Shown in pieces: positions 47,189-57,062 of a DNA stretch of 64,000 bases. Position 1 is the first letter of the stretch. The number at the start of each line of letters is the position of its first letter. This DNA comes from Flavobacteriia bacterium (GTDB taxonomy: Bacteria > Bacteroidota > Bacteroidia > Flavobacteriales_D > Crocinitomicaceae). The stretch lies in NCBI GenBank assembly GCA_947463445.1, contig CANHRS010000003.1, positions 1-64,000 on the forward strand. Direction: 5' to 3'. Under the pieces are notes generated by a model. That model made no database searches and was not told the origin of the DNA. It was given only the letters and a program-made list of their open reading frames with translations. The translations under genes were made by a program, and so were the position numbers.

Positions 47189-48214
47189 ATGGGATTATTT
47201 AGTTTTTTAACTCAAGAAATAGCAATCGACTTAGGAACTGCTAACACATTGATTATCATGAATGATAAAGTGGTAGTGGATGAGCCTTCTATTGTCGCTA
47301 AAGACATTCAATCTGGAAATATTGTTGCGATTGGTAAACGTGCACAACAAATGCATGGAAAAACGCACAAATTAATTGAAACTGTTCGTCCATTAAAAGA
47401 TGGTGTAATCGCAGATTTCCAAAGCGCGGAAGCAATGATTCGTGGAATGATCAAAATGATCAATATTGGTAAAAGTTTCTTTACACCAACATTACGTATG
47501 GTGGTTTGTATTCCTTCTGGTATTACGGAAGTAGAAAAACGAGCTGTACGTGACTCTTGTGAACACGCAGGTGCGAAAGAAGTTTACTTAATTCACGAGC
47601 CAATGGCTGCTGCAATTGGTATTGGTATCGATGTGGAAGAACCTATGGGAAATATGATCATCGATATAGGTGGCGGTACTTCTGAAATTGCCGTAATAGC
47701 ATTAGGTGGTATCGTTTGTGATAAATCCATCCGCGTAGCTGGTGATGATTTCACGCAAGATATTGAAGAATATATGCGTCGTCAACATAACATCCTAATA
47801 GGTGAGCGTACAGCAGAATTATTAAAAATCGAAGTGGGTGCGGCAATTCCAGAATTGGAAAATCCTCCAGCAGACTTTGCTGTTCGCGGTCGTGATCTAA
47901 TGACAGGTATTCCAAAAGAAATTATTGTTTCCTATACAGAAGTAGCGCACGCATTAGATAAGACAATTTCTAAAATTGAAGAAGCGATTTTAAGTGCTTT
48001 GGAGATGACCCCACCAGAACTTTCTGCGGATATCTACAAAACAGGGATTTATTTAGCAGGTGGTGGATCCATGCTTCGTGGCTTGGACAAACGAATTTCT
48101 CAAAAAACAAAACTTCCTGTGCACATTGCAGAGGATCCATTGAGAGCCGTAGCACGTGGAACAAGTATCGCCTTAAAAAATATTGATAGATTCCAATTCT
48201 TAATTAAAGATTAA
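47189..48214 (+). CDS. mreB: Rod shape-determining protein MreB
   Basis: EIAIDLGTANTLI, MIIDIGGGTSEIAVIALGGIV, GIYLAGGGSMLRGLD. Confidence 0.98.
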   Translation: MGLFSFLTQEIAIDLGTANTLIIMNDKVVVDEPSIVAKDIQSGNIVAIGKRAQQMHGKTHKLIETVRPLKDGVIADFQSAEAMIRGMIKMINIGKSFFTPTLRMVVCIPSGITEVEKRAVRDSCEHAGAKEVYLIHEPMAAAIGIGIDVEEPMGNMIIDIGGGTSEIAVIALGGIVCDKSIRVAGDDFTQDIEEYMRRQHNILIGERTAELLKIEVGAAIPELENPPADFAVRGRDLMTGIPKEIIVSYTEVAHALDKTISKIEEAILSALEMTPPELSADIYKTGIYLAGGGSMLRGLDKRISQKTKLPVHIAEDPLRAVARGTSIALKNIDRFQFLIKD

Positions 48215-48217
48215 TGA

Positions 48218-48237
48218 AAAGTCCCGCAAGGGACTTT
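48218..48237 (+). terminator. Intra-operon hairpin (GNRA-loop) between mreB and mreC
   Basis: Perfect 8-bp stem AAAGTCCC-GCAA-GGGACTTT followed by TATGTTTTTG. Confidence 0.65.
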
Positions 48238-48253
48238 ATGTTTTTGCTATACT

Positions 48254-49108
48254 ATGCGTAACCTTATCGCGTTTTTTAGACGTTTTCGTATCTTCCTTTT
48301 TTTCGCATTCTTACAAGGGATAGCTTTAACCACGTATTTTAATTATTTAGCATATCCACGTTCACAATACCTTACAACCGCATCCACAGTTTCTGGTAAA
48401 ATGTTGGAGTATCACAATGATATTACGAAACATTTTCAACTAGCATATAACAACCGTAAATTGCAATATGAAAATACATTGTTACGTAAACGCTTAGCAA
48501 CTAGTTTTATTCGTATTGATCAAAACTCTGTGCTTATAAATGATACACTAAACAATCAGCAATATGAATATATTCCTGCAGTAGTTGTTAATTCTACTAT
48601 CAATAAAAGGAATAATTATTTCACGCTAAATAGTGGATGGCGAAAGGGAATCAAGCGTGGAATGGGTGTTTTTTCACCAAATGGCATTGTAGGAATTATA
48701 CATAATGTCAGCGAACATTATTCGGTTGTGAAATCTGTATTAACAGAGGATATCAATATCGATGTAATGGTTGAATCTACTGGAATTCCAGGTCTATTAA
48801 AATGGAATGGTATAAATGCAAAAATAGGTTCCATAGCGAGTATATCCAATGACTTACCCGTAAAAAAATGGGCAAAAGTAGTTACAAGAGGAGGGTCAGG
48901 GATTTTTCCAAGAGGTATTTCAGTAGGAAAAATAAAAGACTTTAAAATGGTAGAAGGAAAACCATTGTGGGATGTCTCCATTTATTATTCTGAAGATTAC
49001 CGTAAAATTCAAAATGTGTATGTAGTAAAAAACTTACTATTGAATGAGCAACACAAAATAGAATCAACAATCCCTAAAGATATTGAAGAACAAGAAGACA
49101 ATCAATGA
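48254..49108 (+). CDS. mreC: Rod shape-determining protein MreC
   Basis: N-terminal TM, NKRNNYFTLNSGWRKGIKRGMGVFSPNGIVGIIHNVSEHYSVV. Confidence 0.93.
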   Translation: MRNLIAFFRRFRIFLFFAFLQGIALTTYFNYLAYPRSQYLTTASTVSGKMLEYHNDITKHFQLAYNNRKLQYENTLLRKRLATSFIRIDQNSVLINDTLNNQQYEYIPAVVVNSTINKRNNYFTLNSGWRKGIKRGMGVFSPNGIVGIIHNVSEHYSVVKSVLTEDINIDVMVESTGIPGLLKWNGINAKIGSIASISNDLPVKKWAKVVTRGGSGIFPRGISVGKIKDFKMVEGKPLWDVSIYYSEDYRKIQNVYVVKNLLLNEQHKIESTIPKDIEEQEDNQ

Positions 49109-49620
49109 TAGAAATAATAAAACATAGTATCCGATTTGTGTTGTTCTTAATAGCACAAGCTTTTATTTTTAATCAATTGGAAATAGGATTAGGTATTCAA
49201 TTAATGGTATACCCATTATATATTTTCTTATTACCATTAGAAATAAATGTTTTTCTACTAATGTTACTTTCATTTGGATTAGGCTTTGGGATTGATTTAT
49301 TTTCAAATACCTATGGTCTACATGCATCTTCAGCACTTGTAATTGCATATGGAAGGCCGTATCTTATTAAATTATTTGAACCTAGAGATGGTTTTGATCC
49401 AGGAATTGAGTTAACAATTTATTCCATGGGTTATGCTTGGTTTAGCTATGTGTTTGGCGCATTTTTACTAGCACACACTATGTGGTTTTTCCTTATTGAA
49501 CAATTCAAATGGAGTGAATTTTGGTATGTAGTATTAAAAACGGCATTAGGTGTCCCACTTTCTTTGATTCTTTGTGTATTACTTCAATTTTTATTCTTCA
49601 AAAAGCCTGTTAAACGATGA
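49105..49620 (+). CDS. mreD: Rod shape-determining protein MreD
   Basis: Small polytopic membrane protein overlapping mreC and pbp2 by 4 nt each. Confidence 0.88.
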   Translation: MIEIIKHSIRFVLFLIAQAFIFNQLEIGLGIQLMVYPLYIFLLPLEINVFLLMLLSFGLGFGIDLFSNTYGLHASSALVIAYGRPYLIKLFEPRDGFDPGIELTIYSMGYAWFSYVFGAFLLAHTMWFFLIEQFKWSEFWYVVLKTALGVPLSLILCVLLQFLFFKKPVKR

Positions 49621-51470
49621 ATACGGACGCACGGAGATATGTAATCATTGTATTTTTTCTATTAGTTGGTTCTATTTATACAATCCGTTTGTTTTATATG
49701 CAAGTGATTGATGATAGTTGGACACTAAGAGCGCAAGAAATTGCTGAAAAAAGACAACAAATAACACCACCTAGAGGAGTATTTTTTGACAGAAGAGGAA
49801 AAAAAATAGTAGCAAATAAAACTTACTTTAATCTCATGATGTGTGAGGCTAAAATGAAGGAAAAGTTTGATACGAATGCATTTGCTAAATTAATAGGATG
49901 GACTCCTATGAAAGTGAAAAGTCGCTTTTGGGAAATAAAATTAGGGGAAGGAAAATACAAAAATCCACATACAGGTAAAACAACATCCAATTACCAAAAA
50001 ATTAGATCCTATCCATTTGTAAAAGAAATGTCGATGGAAGAAATGGCAAACATTGCTCCATATCTTCAAAATTTCCCTGGATTTTACGAAGAAATAACAA
50101 GTATGCGAAGTTACCCGTACGCAAATGCTGCAAATATTCTTGGTTATTTATCTGAAGTAAACGGAGAAGAAGTAAAAGAAGATCACTTTTATCGTGCAGG
50201 TGACAATATTGGTCGTGCAGGTCTAGAACGCTTTTATGAAAAAGAATTACGGGGTGTGAAAGGAATACACTATATCGTAACTTCTGCTTTAAATAATGCT
50301 ATTGAACCTTATGCAAATGGTAAATATGATACAATTGCAAAACAGGGACCCGCACTTCATTTAGGTGTAGATATTGTCTTACAAGCATATGGTGAGAAAC
50401 TAATGAAAAATAAACGTGGATGTATCGTTGCAATCGAACCAAGCTCTGGAGAAGTATTAGCCTTAGTATCTGCTCCAACATTTGACCCAAATTTATTTGT
50501 TGGAAAAAGAAGTATTTCAAAAAATTATTCGAAATTAATAACAGATCCATCAAAACCCCTATACCCACGACCATTATCTGCTGAATATCCACCAGGGTCA
50601 ACATTTAAACTTATACAGGCACTAACTGCATTACAAGAAGGTGTTATTAAACCAAGTACTGGTTTCCCATGTACTAAAAGTATGGTAGGATGTCACAATC
50701 ATCCACATGCACGTGACGTTGCCGAAGCTGTACAATATTCTTGTAATCCCTATTTTTATTACACCGTAAAGAAAATTATCCAACAAGGTAAGCGTAAAAA
50801 AGTGACGCAAGATGCACCGATTGGTTTAGCTAAATGGACCAAATACATGAAGAGTTTTGGTTTCGGTGTGAAATTAGAAACAGATATTACTGGAATTAGA
50901 CCAGGATTAATTCCGGATCCAGCCTATTACGATAAATGGTATGGGCATAACGCATGGGCATTTAGTACGATACGCTCCAACTCCATTGGACAAGGAGAAG
51001 TAAAAGCTACTCCATTACAATTAGCAAACTTAGCAGCCATTTTAGCAAATAGAGGTTGGTTTATCACACCACATTTTGTTAAATCTATTGGAAGTCAAGG
51101 ACCATTGCCTATATATCGCAAGAAACACTATACAATGATTCATCGGGAACATTTTGATCCGGTGATTGAAGGTATGCGTAAAGTAGTCAATGAAAAAGGT
51201 GGTACAGGATCCCAAGCAAGAATTAAGGATATTATCGTTTGTGGTAAAACGGGAACTGTACAAAATCCACAAGGAAAGGACCACTCCGTGTTTATTGCAT
51301 TTGCACCAATGTATCAACCTAAAATCGCCATTGCGGTATTTATTGAAAATGCAGGTTTTGGAGGGACTTGGGCTGCTCCAATTGCCAACTTAATGATGGA
51401 AAAATATTTAAAGAAAAAAATTACCGATAAAGAAAAAGAAGAACATATTTTGGAATCGGATTTAGATTAA
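49617..51470 (+). CDS. mrdA: Penicillin-binding protein 2
   Basis: PRGVFFDRRGKKIVANKTYFNL, EYPPGSTFKLIQALTALQEG (SxxK), VCGKTGTVQNPQGKDHSVFIAFAP (KTG). Confidence 0.96.
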   Translation: MNTDARRYVIIVFFLLVGSIYTIRLFYMQVIDDSWTLRAQEIAEKRQQITPPRGVFFDRRGKKIVANKTYFNLMMCEAKMKEKFDTNAFAKLIGWTPMKVKSRFWEIKLGEGKYKNPHTGKTTSNYQKIRSYPFVKEMSMEEMANIAPYLQNFPGFYEEITSMRSYPYANAANILGYLSEVNGEEVKEDHFYRAGDNIGRAGLERFYEKELRGVKGIHYIVTSALNNAIEPYANGKYDTIAKQGPALHLGVDIVLQAYGEKLMKNKRGCIVAIEPSSGEVLALVSAPTFDPNLFVGKRSISKNYSKLITDPSKPLYPRPLSAEYPPGSTFKLIQALTALQEGVIKPSTGFPCTKSMVGCHNHPHARDVAEAVQYSCNPYFYYTVKKIIQQGKRKKVTQDAPIGLAKWTKYMKSFGFGVKLETDITGIRPGLIPDPAYYDKWYGHNAWAFSTIRSNSIGQGEVKATPLQLANLAAILANRGWFITPHFVKSIGSQGPLPIYRKKHYTMIHREHFDPVIEGMRKVVNEKGGTGSQARIKDIIVCGKTGTVQNPQGKDHSVFIAFAPMYQPKIAIAVFIENAGFGGTWAAPIANLMMEKYLKKKITDKEKEEHILESDLD

Positions 51471-51476
51471 ATAATA

Positions 51477-51556
51477 GAATTAAGACCTAAGAATTAAGAC
51501 CTAAGACAAAATAATATATAGTCTAACGTCTGATGTCTGATGTCTAATATCTAGAC
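51477..51556. repeat. Two heptameric arrays in inverted orientation flanking a 13-nt AT spacer, between pbp2 and rodA
   Basis: GAATTAA|GACCTAA|GAATTAA|GACCTAA|GAC - AAAATAATATATA - GTCTAAC|GTCTGAT|GTCTGAT|GTCTAAT|ATCTAGAC. Confidence 0.92.
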
Positions 51557-51558
51557 AA

Positions 51559-52956
51559 ATGAAAAGAGACGAATCACTTTTAGGAAATATTGATTGGGGG
51601 TTATTTACAGTATTCCTAGTAATGGTATTTATGGGTGTAGCGAATGTTTATTCTGCTGCCTTTAATCCTAAACACCCTGAATTATTTGATTTTTCTCAGA
51701 AATATGGTAAACAAATTATGTGGGTTGGAATCTCCCTATTTTTAGGACTCCTTGTATTCTTAATTGATGCTAGTATCTATCGAAAATTTGCAATACCTAT
51801 CTATCTTTTTTGTCTAGTATTATTAGTAATCGTACTGTTTATGCCTAGTGTAAATGGTGCACACGCATGGCTAGGAATTGGATCGCTTGGTATTCAACCG
51901 GCAGAATTTGCAAAAATAGGAACTGCCATAGCACTAGCAAGTTATGTCAATAGTATCAATGTAAAACAACAAAATGTAAACACGGTTATCATTGCAAATA
52001 TCATATTATTATTGCCAATGATTTTGATATTATTACAGCCAGATGCTGGTACTTTTGTGGTATTTACTGGGTTTTTGTTTGTAATGTATCGGGAAGGTAT
52101 AACCTATGATCCTATTGTATTACATTTGGTAAACTTGATACCTGGTGTACGTTTCAAAAGTACGTGGGTAGGATCTCACTTTATTCCTATCTTTTTCGTA
52201 GTCGTGTTTTTATCAATCACAACGCTTTTAATGAGTAATAATACCATTCATTTCTTTTTAATTCCAGGAATTGATATTCCTGGGTTTTTTGGTGTAATTG
52301 GTGCTTTATTCTTTATGGGACTAGCAACGTATGTAATTCTGAGATTCTTTGCATCTAAACGCGAACGAAATCGAATTACCATGATTGTAATTATTGGTTT
52401 TTTTCTTTGTTCTTTAATTTCCTCCATTGTAAATTTTGGTTTTCAAGGCTTAAAAAAACACCAAAAAGACCGTATTGAACTATTCTTGGGTTTACGCGAA
52501 GATCCAGATGGGGAAGATTATAATCGTAACCGCGCAATGGCTGCAGTTGGGTCTGGAGGTTTTTTTGGAAAAGGCTATGGTAATGCGAGTGTAGCAAGTG
52601 TGGAATCGAATCACGTTCCGGAATCCGAAACAGATTTTATCTTTTGTCCTTTAGCAGAAGAATGGGGATTTTTCGGAAGTTTTACACTGATTTGTCTATT
52701 TATGTTCATGCTTTTCCGTATAGTACAAATTGCTGAACGACAAAAATCGCGTTTTAATCGCGTGTATGCCTACTGTGTTGCTATGATATTGTTTTATCAC
52801 TTCGCTGTAAACATAGGAATGGATATCGGTTTTGCACCTGTAATAGGTATACCTTTACCTTTCTTTAGTTATGGAGGTTCTTCGATGATGTCCTTTAGCG
52901 TAATGATGTTTGTCTTGTTGAAACTAGACAGTCAACGGGGGGATGTGTTAGGGTAA
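51559..52956 (+). CDS. rodA: Rod shape-determining protein RodA (SEDS family)
   Basis: NGAHAWLGIGSLGIQPAEFAKIG, GFAPVIGIPLPFFSYGGSSMM. Confidence 0.96.
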   Translation: MKRDESLLGNIDWGLFTVFLVMVFMGVANVYSAAFNPKHPELFDFSQKYGKQIMWVGISLFLGLLVFLIDASIYRKFAIPIYLFCLVLLVIVLFMPSVNGAHAWLGIGSLGIQPAEFAKIGTAIALASYVNSINVKQQNVNTVIIANIILLLPMILILLQPDAGTFVVFTGFLFVMYREGITYDPIVLHLVNLIPGVRFKSTWVGSHFIPIFFVVVFLSITTLLMSNNTIHFFLIPGIDIPGFFGVIGALFFMGLATYVILRFFASKRERNRITMIVIIGFFLCSLISSIVNFGFQGLKKHQKDRIELFLGLREDPDGEDYNRNRAMAAVGSGGFFGKGYGNASVASVESNHVPESETDFIFCPLAEEWGFFGSFTLICLFMFMLFRIVQIAERQKSRFNRVYAYCVAMILFYHFAVNIGMDIGFAPVIGIPLPFFSYGGSSMMSFSVMMFVLLKLDSQRGDVLG

Positions 52957-53010
52957 TTTTAATATTTATGAAGGGATATGGCCTGCCTTATCCCTACATA
53001 AATATTAATA
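52957..53010. repeat. Hairpin element, AGGGATATGGC core nested in TTAATATTTATG/CATAAATATTAA arms
   Basis: TTAATATTTATG A AGGGATA...TATCCCT A CATAAATATTAA; located between convergent rodA and the SDR gene. Confidence 0.9.
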
Positions 53011-53029
53011 CAAATACTAAATTCAATTA

Positions 53030-53818
53030 TTACAACGATTTCGTTCTACCGCCATCTACTGGAACGTTAATTCCATTAATATAACTTGCTGCTGGAGATG
53101 CTAAAAATGCAATCGCATTTGCCACTTCTTCTGGTTGAGCAATTCTACCCATTGGTGATTCTGCAGCCATTTCAGCAAAAATATCTTCTATCGTTTCATT
53201 CGTTTTTGCGGATTTTGCTTCCGCAATACCTTGCAAACGAATAGTATTTGTAGCACCTGGCAATACGTTGTTTACTGTAATATTAAATGGAGCTAACTCA
53301 GTAGCCAATGTTTTACTCCAACTTGCTACTGCTCCACGAATTGTGTTAGAAACACCTAAATTTGGTAATGGTTGTTTAACGCTTGTTGAAATTATGTTAA
53401 TTATTCGACCATATCCATTCTCTTTCATAATCGGATATAAAGCCTGTACCAAAATATGATTACAAATTAAATGTTGTGTGAACGTATCATAAAACTCATC
53501 GATTGCTGCCTCACGAATTGGTCCGCCTTTTGGTCCGCCTGTGTTGTTCACTAAAATATGGCAACTTACTCCGGATGCAATGTGTTTTTCAACAGCAGCT
53601 TTCAATTCAGTAGGTTTAGTAAAATCAGCAGAAATGTAACTGTGTTTTTGTCCTACTGGAGAAGGTAATTCTGCTAAAGTAGCTTTTAATTTATCTTCAT
53701 TTCGTGAAATTAATACAATAGTTGCTCCCAAAGAAGCCATTTCTAATGCACTAGCTTTTCCTATTCCTTGTGTACTTCCGCACACAAATGCAGTTTTATT
53801 TTCTAAATTTAAATTCAT
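53030..53818 (-). CDS. SDR family oxidoreductase
   Basis: TAFVCGSTQGIGKASALEMA, LVNNTGGPKGG, SPMGRIAQPEEVANAIAFLASPAASYINGINVPVDGG. Confidence 0.92.
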   Translation of the reverse strand: MNLNLENKTAFVCGSTQGIGKASALEMASLGATIVLISRNEDKLKATLAELPSPVGQKHSYISADFTKPTELKAAVEKHIASGVSCHILVNNTGGPKGGPIREAAIDEFYDTFTQHLICNHILVQALYPIMKENGYGRIINIISTSVKQPLPNLGVSNTIRGAVASWSKTLATELAPFNITVNNVLPGATNTIRLQGIAEAKSAKTNETIEDIFAEMAAESPMGRIAQPEEVANAIAFLASPAASYINGINVPVDGGRTKSL

Positions 53819-53881
53819 TTGTTTTGATTTTATTGGAACAAAGATACCAAATGAATATTGGAAAAGGGAAATCTAGGTTTG

Positions 53882-54493
53882 CTATCTATAAAAATTCATT
53901 TCATCCACATATTTTCTAACTTCCTCTGTCAATAAATAGTGAACTTCTTGCTTATTTTTAATTGCATGACGAATATACGTAGAAGAAATTTTCAGCATTG
54001 GCGCTTCATAGCAAAAATGGGCATTCGGGAAATCCTTTAATAAAGTAGAATGGTCATTCTGGAAATCATTTTGTTCCATTTCCTGAACAGTAAGTACCCG
54101 TGGATATATAAACATCGGATAATTGTTGCGGATTAGGTCATAGTTTTTCCACTTTGTAAATCCGCGTAAATTATCTTCTCCAAGTATTAATGCAAATGAA
54201 TGTTTGGGGTGTTTTTCTTTTAGAAACGCTAAGGTATCTATCGTATAATTAGGCTTTGACATTTTAAATTCAATGTCACAAGCTTTGAGTTTATCGTTGG
54301 TTTCAATCGCGAGTTCTACCAAAGCCAAACGATGGTGATCTGCTAATAGAGTTGCTTTTTGCTTTAAGGGATTTTGCGGCGTAACAACCAACCAAACCTG
54401 ATCTAATTCTGGTAAATTAGCAAAATAATTAGCGATCACTAAATGACCTACATGAATCGGATTAAACGTACCAAAAAATAATCCTACGCGCAT
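53882..54493 (-). CDS. nadD: Nicotinate-nucleotide adenylyltransferase
   Basis: VGLFFGTFNPIHVGHLVIAN, LILGEDNLRGFTKWKN, KISSTYIRHAI. Confidence 0.95.
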   Translation of the reverse strand: MRVGLFFGTFNPIHVGHLVIANYFANLPELDQVWLVVTPQNPLKQKATLLADHHRLALVELAIETNDKLKACDIEFKMSKPNYTIDTLAFLKEKHPKHSFALILGEDNLRGFTKWKNYDLIRNNYPMFIYPRVLTVQEMEQNDFQNDHSTLLKDFPNAHFCYEAPMLKISSTYIRHAIKNKQEVHYLLTEEVRKYVDEMNFYR

Positions 54494-54494
54494 T

Positions 54495-55076
54495 TTATCT
54501 GTTTAAAAAATTTGTGACAATTGTTTCTGCTTTCGTGCAGGCATTTTCTAAATTATCGTTTTCTAAAATCACATCAAATTTATATGCTAATGCTAATTCT
54601 TCTTCAGCACGCGCCATACGCATTTGTATTTTTTCTTCCGTTTCCGTACTTCTTGCGCGTAAACGTCGCTCTAACTCTCCAATAGAAGGTGCTTGCACAA
54701 AAATGGAAAGTGCTTGATCCCCCAACTTACTTTTTATATTTATTCCTCCCAAGACATCTACATCAAAGACAACTACTTTTCCCTCACTCCATAATTTTTC
54801 AACTACTTCGTGTAACGTTCCATAATAATTATTTGCATATACTTCTTCCCATTCCAAAAATGCATCCGCTTCGATTTTTTGCTTAAAGCCTTCCACGCCT
54901 AAAAAATGGTAATCATTACCATCCACTTCTCCTGGTCGAGGGTCTCTACTACATGCAGAAATGGAAAAAACTAAATTTGGAAAACGTTCCAATAAATAAC
55001 GAACAATTGTAGTCTTCCCCGCACCTGATGGAGCTGAAAATAAGATACTTTTACCAGTAATTTTTGGTGTACTCAT
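54495..55076 (-). CDS. gmk: Guanylate kinase
   Basis: ILFSAPSGAGKTTIVRYLLE, SACSRDPRPGEVDGNDYHF, FDVDVLGGINIK. Confidence 0.97.
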   Translation of the reverse strand: MSTPKITGKSILFSAPSGAGKTTIVRYLLERFPNLVFSISACSRDPRPGEVDGNDYHFLGVEGFKQKIEADAFLEWEEVYANNYYGTLHEVVEKLWSEGKVVVFDVDVLGGINIKSKLGDQALSIFVQAPSIGELERRLRARSTETEEKIQMRMARAEEELALAYKFDVILENDNLENACTKAETIVTNFLNR

Positions 55077-55079
55077 AAT

Positions 55080-55952
55080 TTATAATGTATTCAATACTTG
55101 TTCTTTAATCTTCTCTAAAGCATCTTTCATATCTACTACTATTTTTTGTAATTCGACATGGTAACTTTTACTGCCTAAGGTATTTATTTCACGACCTAAC
55201 TCTTGTGTAATAAATCCTAATTTTTTTCCTGCTGCAGGAAGTACCATTGTTTCCAAAAAATAATCTAAATGATTCGCTAAACGCATTTTTTCTTCGGAAA
55301 CATCTAATTTTTCAATGTAGAAAATCAACTCTTGTTGAAAACGATTTTCATCAAAACCAACGACAGAACCTGCTTCTTCTAATCCTTTTCGCATCCGTTC
55401 TTTAATGATATCGATGCGCACAGATTCGTAGGAATCTACTTGTTTCAACAAACTTCTAATTTCTTCAATACGCTCTGTAAATTCTTTCTCTAAAGCTTGT
55501 CCTTCCTGACGACGAAACGTATTCAAATTCAAACATGCATCCGCAACAATGGTATGCACGAGAGCAAATTCCTCGTCACTAACAGTAGTATCTTTTGTTT
55601 GGGTGTAAATTTCAGGCATACGTAAAACCATGGCTAAATAATCCGAACTAGACTCTCCGATTAACGCATTTGTTTCTTTTAAATCTTTGTAATATTCCTG
55701 TGCGAGCACTTTGTTTATTTCCACCGATTTTGAAACACCAATACTTTCGATTTGAATGTTTAGTTCTACCTTTCCCCTATCTAAGGCATTGGTCACATAT
55801 TGACGGATTTCTAATTCTTTTTCACGATATGGACTTGCAATACGGGTGTACAAATCCATACTTTTACTATTCAACGATCTAATCTCTACGCTGATTTTTT
55901 TATCTTCAAAGGAGCCGGAAGCTTTTCCATATCCTGTCATTGAATGTAACAT
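55080..55952 (-). CDS. YicC family protein (endoribonuclease-like)
   Basis: MLHSMTGYGKASG, IRSLNSKSMDLYTRI, FITQELGREINTLGSKS. Confidence 0.95.
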   Translation of the reverse strand: MLHSMTGYGKASGSFEDKKISVEIRSLNSKSMDLYTRIASPYREKELEIRQYVTNALDRGKVELNIQIESIGVSKSVEINKVLAQEYYKDLKETNALIGESSSDYLAMVLRMPEIYTQTKDTTVSDEEFALVHTIVADACLNLNTFRRQEGQALEKEFTERIEEIRSLLKQVDSYESVRIDIIKERMRKGLEEAGSVVGFDENRFQQELIFYIEKLDVSEEKMRLANHLDYFLETMVLPAAGKKLGFITQELGREINTLGSKSYHVELQKIVVDMKDALEKIKEQVLNTL

Positions 55953-56103
55953 ATTTGCTCTATTTTTAAAGTAAAATTACCACAAAGAATAACTTTTTGA
56001 ACGCATCGACAAAACTATTTTTTAGGATAGTTGTTTTTGACATGTTCGACTTCCTACATATTTCGTAATTTAGTGGCATAATCTTAATTTTTAATAGCCA
56101 GAA

Positions 56104-57054
56104 ATGAAAGTTATAGATCACTTAAACGAAGCAAAATCAACCCTATTTTCATTTGAAATTTTACCTCCTTTAAAAGGAAAAAGTATTCAATCTATCTTTG
56201 ATGGTATCGATCCTTTAATGGAATTCAAGCCAAAATATATTAACGTAACCTACCACCGCGAGGAATATATTTTTAAAGAACGTGATAATGGTCTACTTGA
56301 AAAAATAGCCATTCGTAAACGTCCAGGTACCGTAGGTATTTGTGCTGCTATTATGAATAAATACCAAGTGGATGCAGTTCCTCACTTAATTTGTGGAGGA
56401 TTTAGTAAAGAAGAAACGGAGAATGCTTTAATTGATCTACAGTTTTTAGGCATCGATAATGTACTTGCTTTACGTGGTGATTCCATCAAAACAGAAAGCG
56501 CATTTAGACCTCATCCAGAAGGCCACTCATACGCCGTTGATTTGATCAAACAGGTAGTAGAAATGAATTCTGGAAAATATATCACCGAAGATTTCCAATT
56601 AGAACCAACTAACTATTGTATTGGTACTGCTGGATATCCAGAAAAGCATTTTGAAGCAATGAACTTAAGTACAGACTTACAGTATTTAAAAGCAAAAGTA
56701 GATGCAGGTGCTGAATATATCGTCACACAAATGTTTTTTGACAACCAAAAATTCTTTGACTTTGTAGATGCTTGTCGTGCGATTGGTATTACAATTCCTA
56801 TTATTCCTGGAATTAAACCGATAAAAACATTAAATCATACTACTTTCCTTCCTAAATTATTTCATATTGACTATCCAGAAGCATTGGCGAAAGAATTGTT
56901 AAAATGTAAAAATAACGAAGCGGTGAAGCATTTGGGTATTGAATGGGGAATCCAACAATCGAAAGAATTAAAGGCACAAAATGTACCTGGTATTCACTAT
57001 TATACCATGTCTAATTCAGATGAAGTGAAAGCAATTGCTTCTCAAGTTTTTTAA
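56104..57054 (+). CDS. metF: Methylenetetrahydrofolate reductase
   Basis: FSFEILPPLKGKSIQSIFDGI, NVLALRGDS, GAEYIVTQMFFDNQKFFDF, PIIPGIKPI. Confidence 0.95.
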   Translation: MKVIDHLNEAKSTLFSFEILPPLKGKSIQSIFDGIDPLMEFKPKYINVTYHREEYIFKERDNGLLEKIAIRKRPGTVGICAAIMNKYQVDAVPHLICGGFSKEETENALIDLQFLGIDNVLALRGDSIKTESAFRPHPEGHSYAVDLIKQVVEMNSGKYITEDFQLEPTNYCIGTAGYPEKHFEAMNLSTDLQYLKAKVDAGAEYIVTQMFFDNQKFFDFVDACRAIGITIPIIPGIKPIKTLNHTTFLPKLFHIDYPEALAKELLKCKNNEAVKHLGIEWGIQQSKELKAQNVPGIHYYTMSNSDEVKAIASQVF

Positions 57055-57062
57055 TTTTTATT

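Noticed and set aside
55953-56103. Possible SAM or cobalamin riboswitch upstream of metF
   Set aside because: The 150-bp gap shows no recognisable riboswitch conserved core or strong nested helices by eye.
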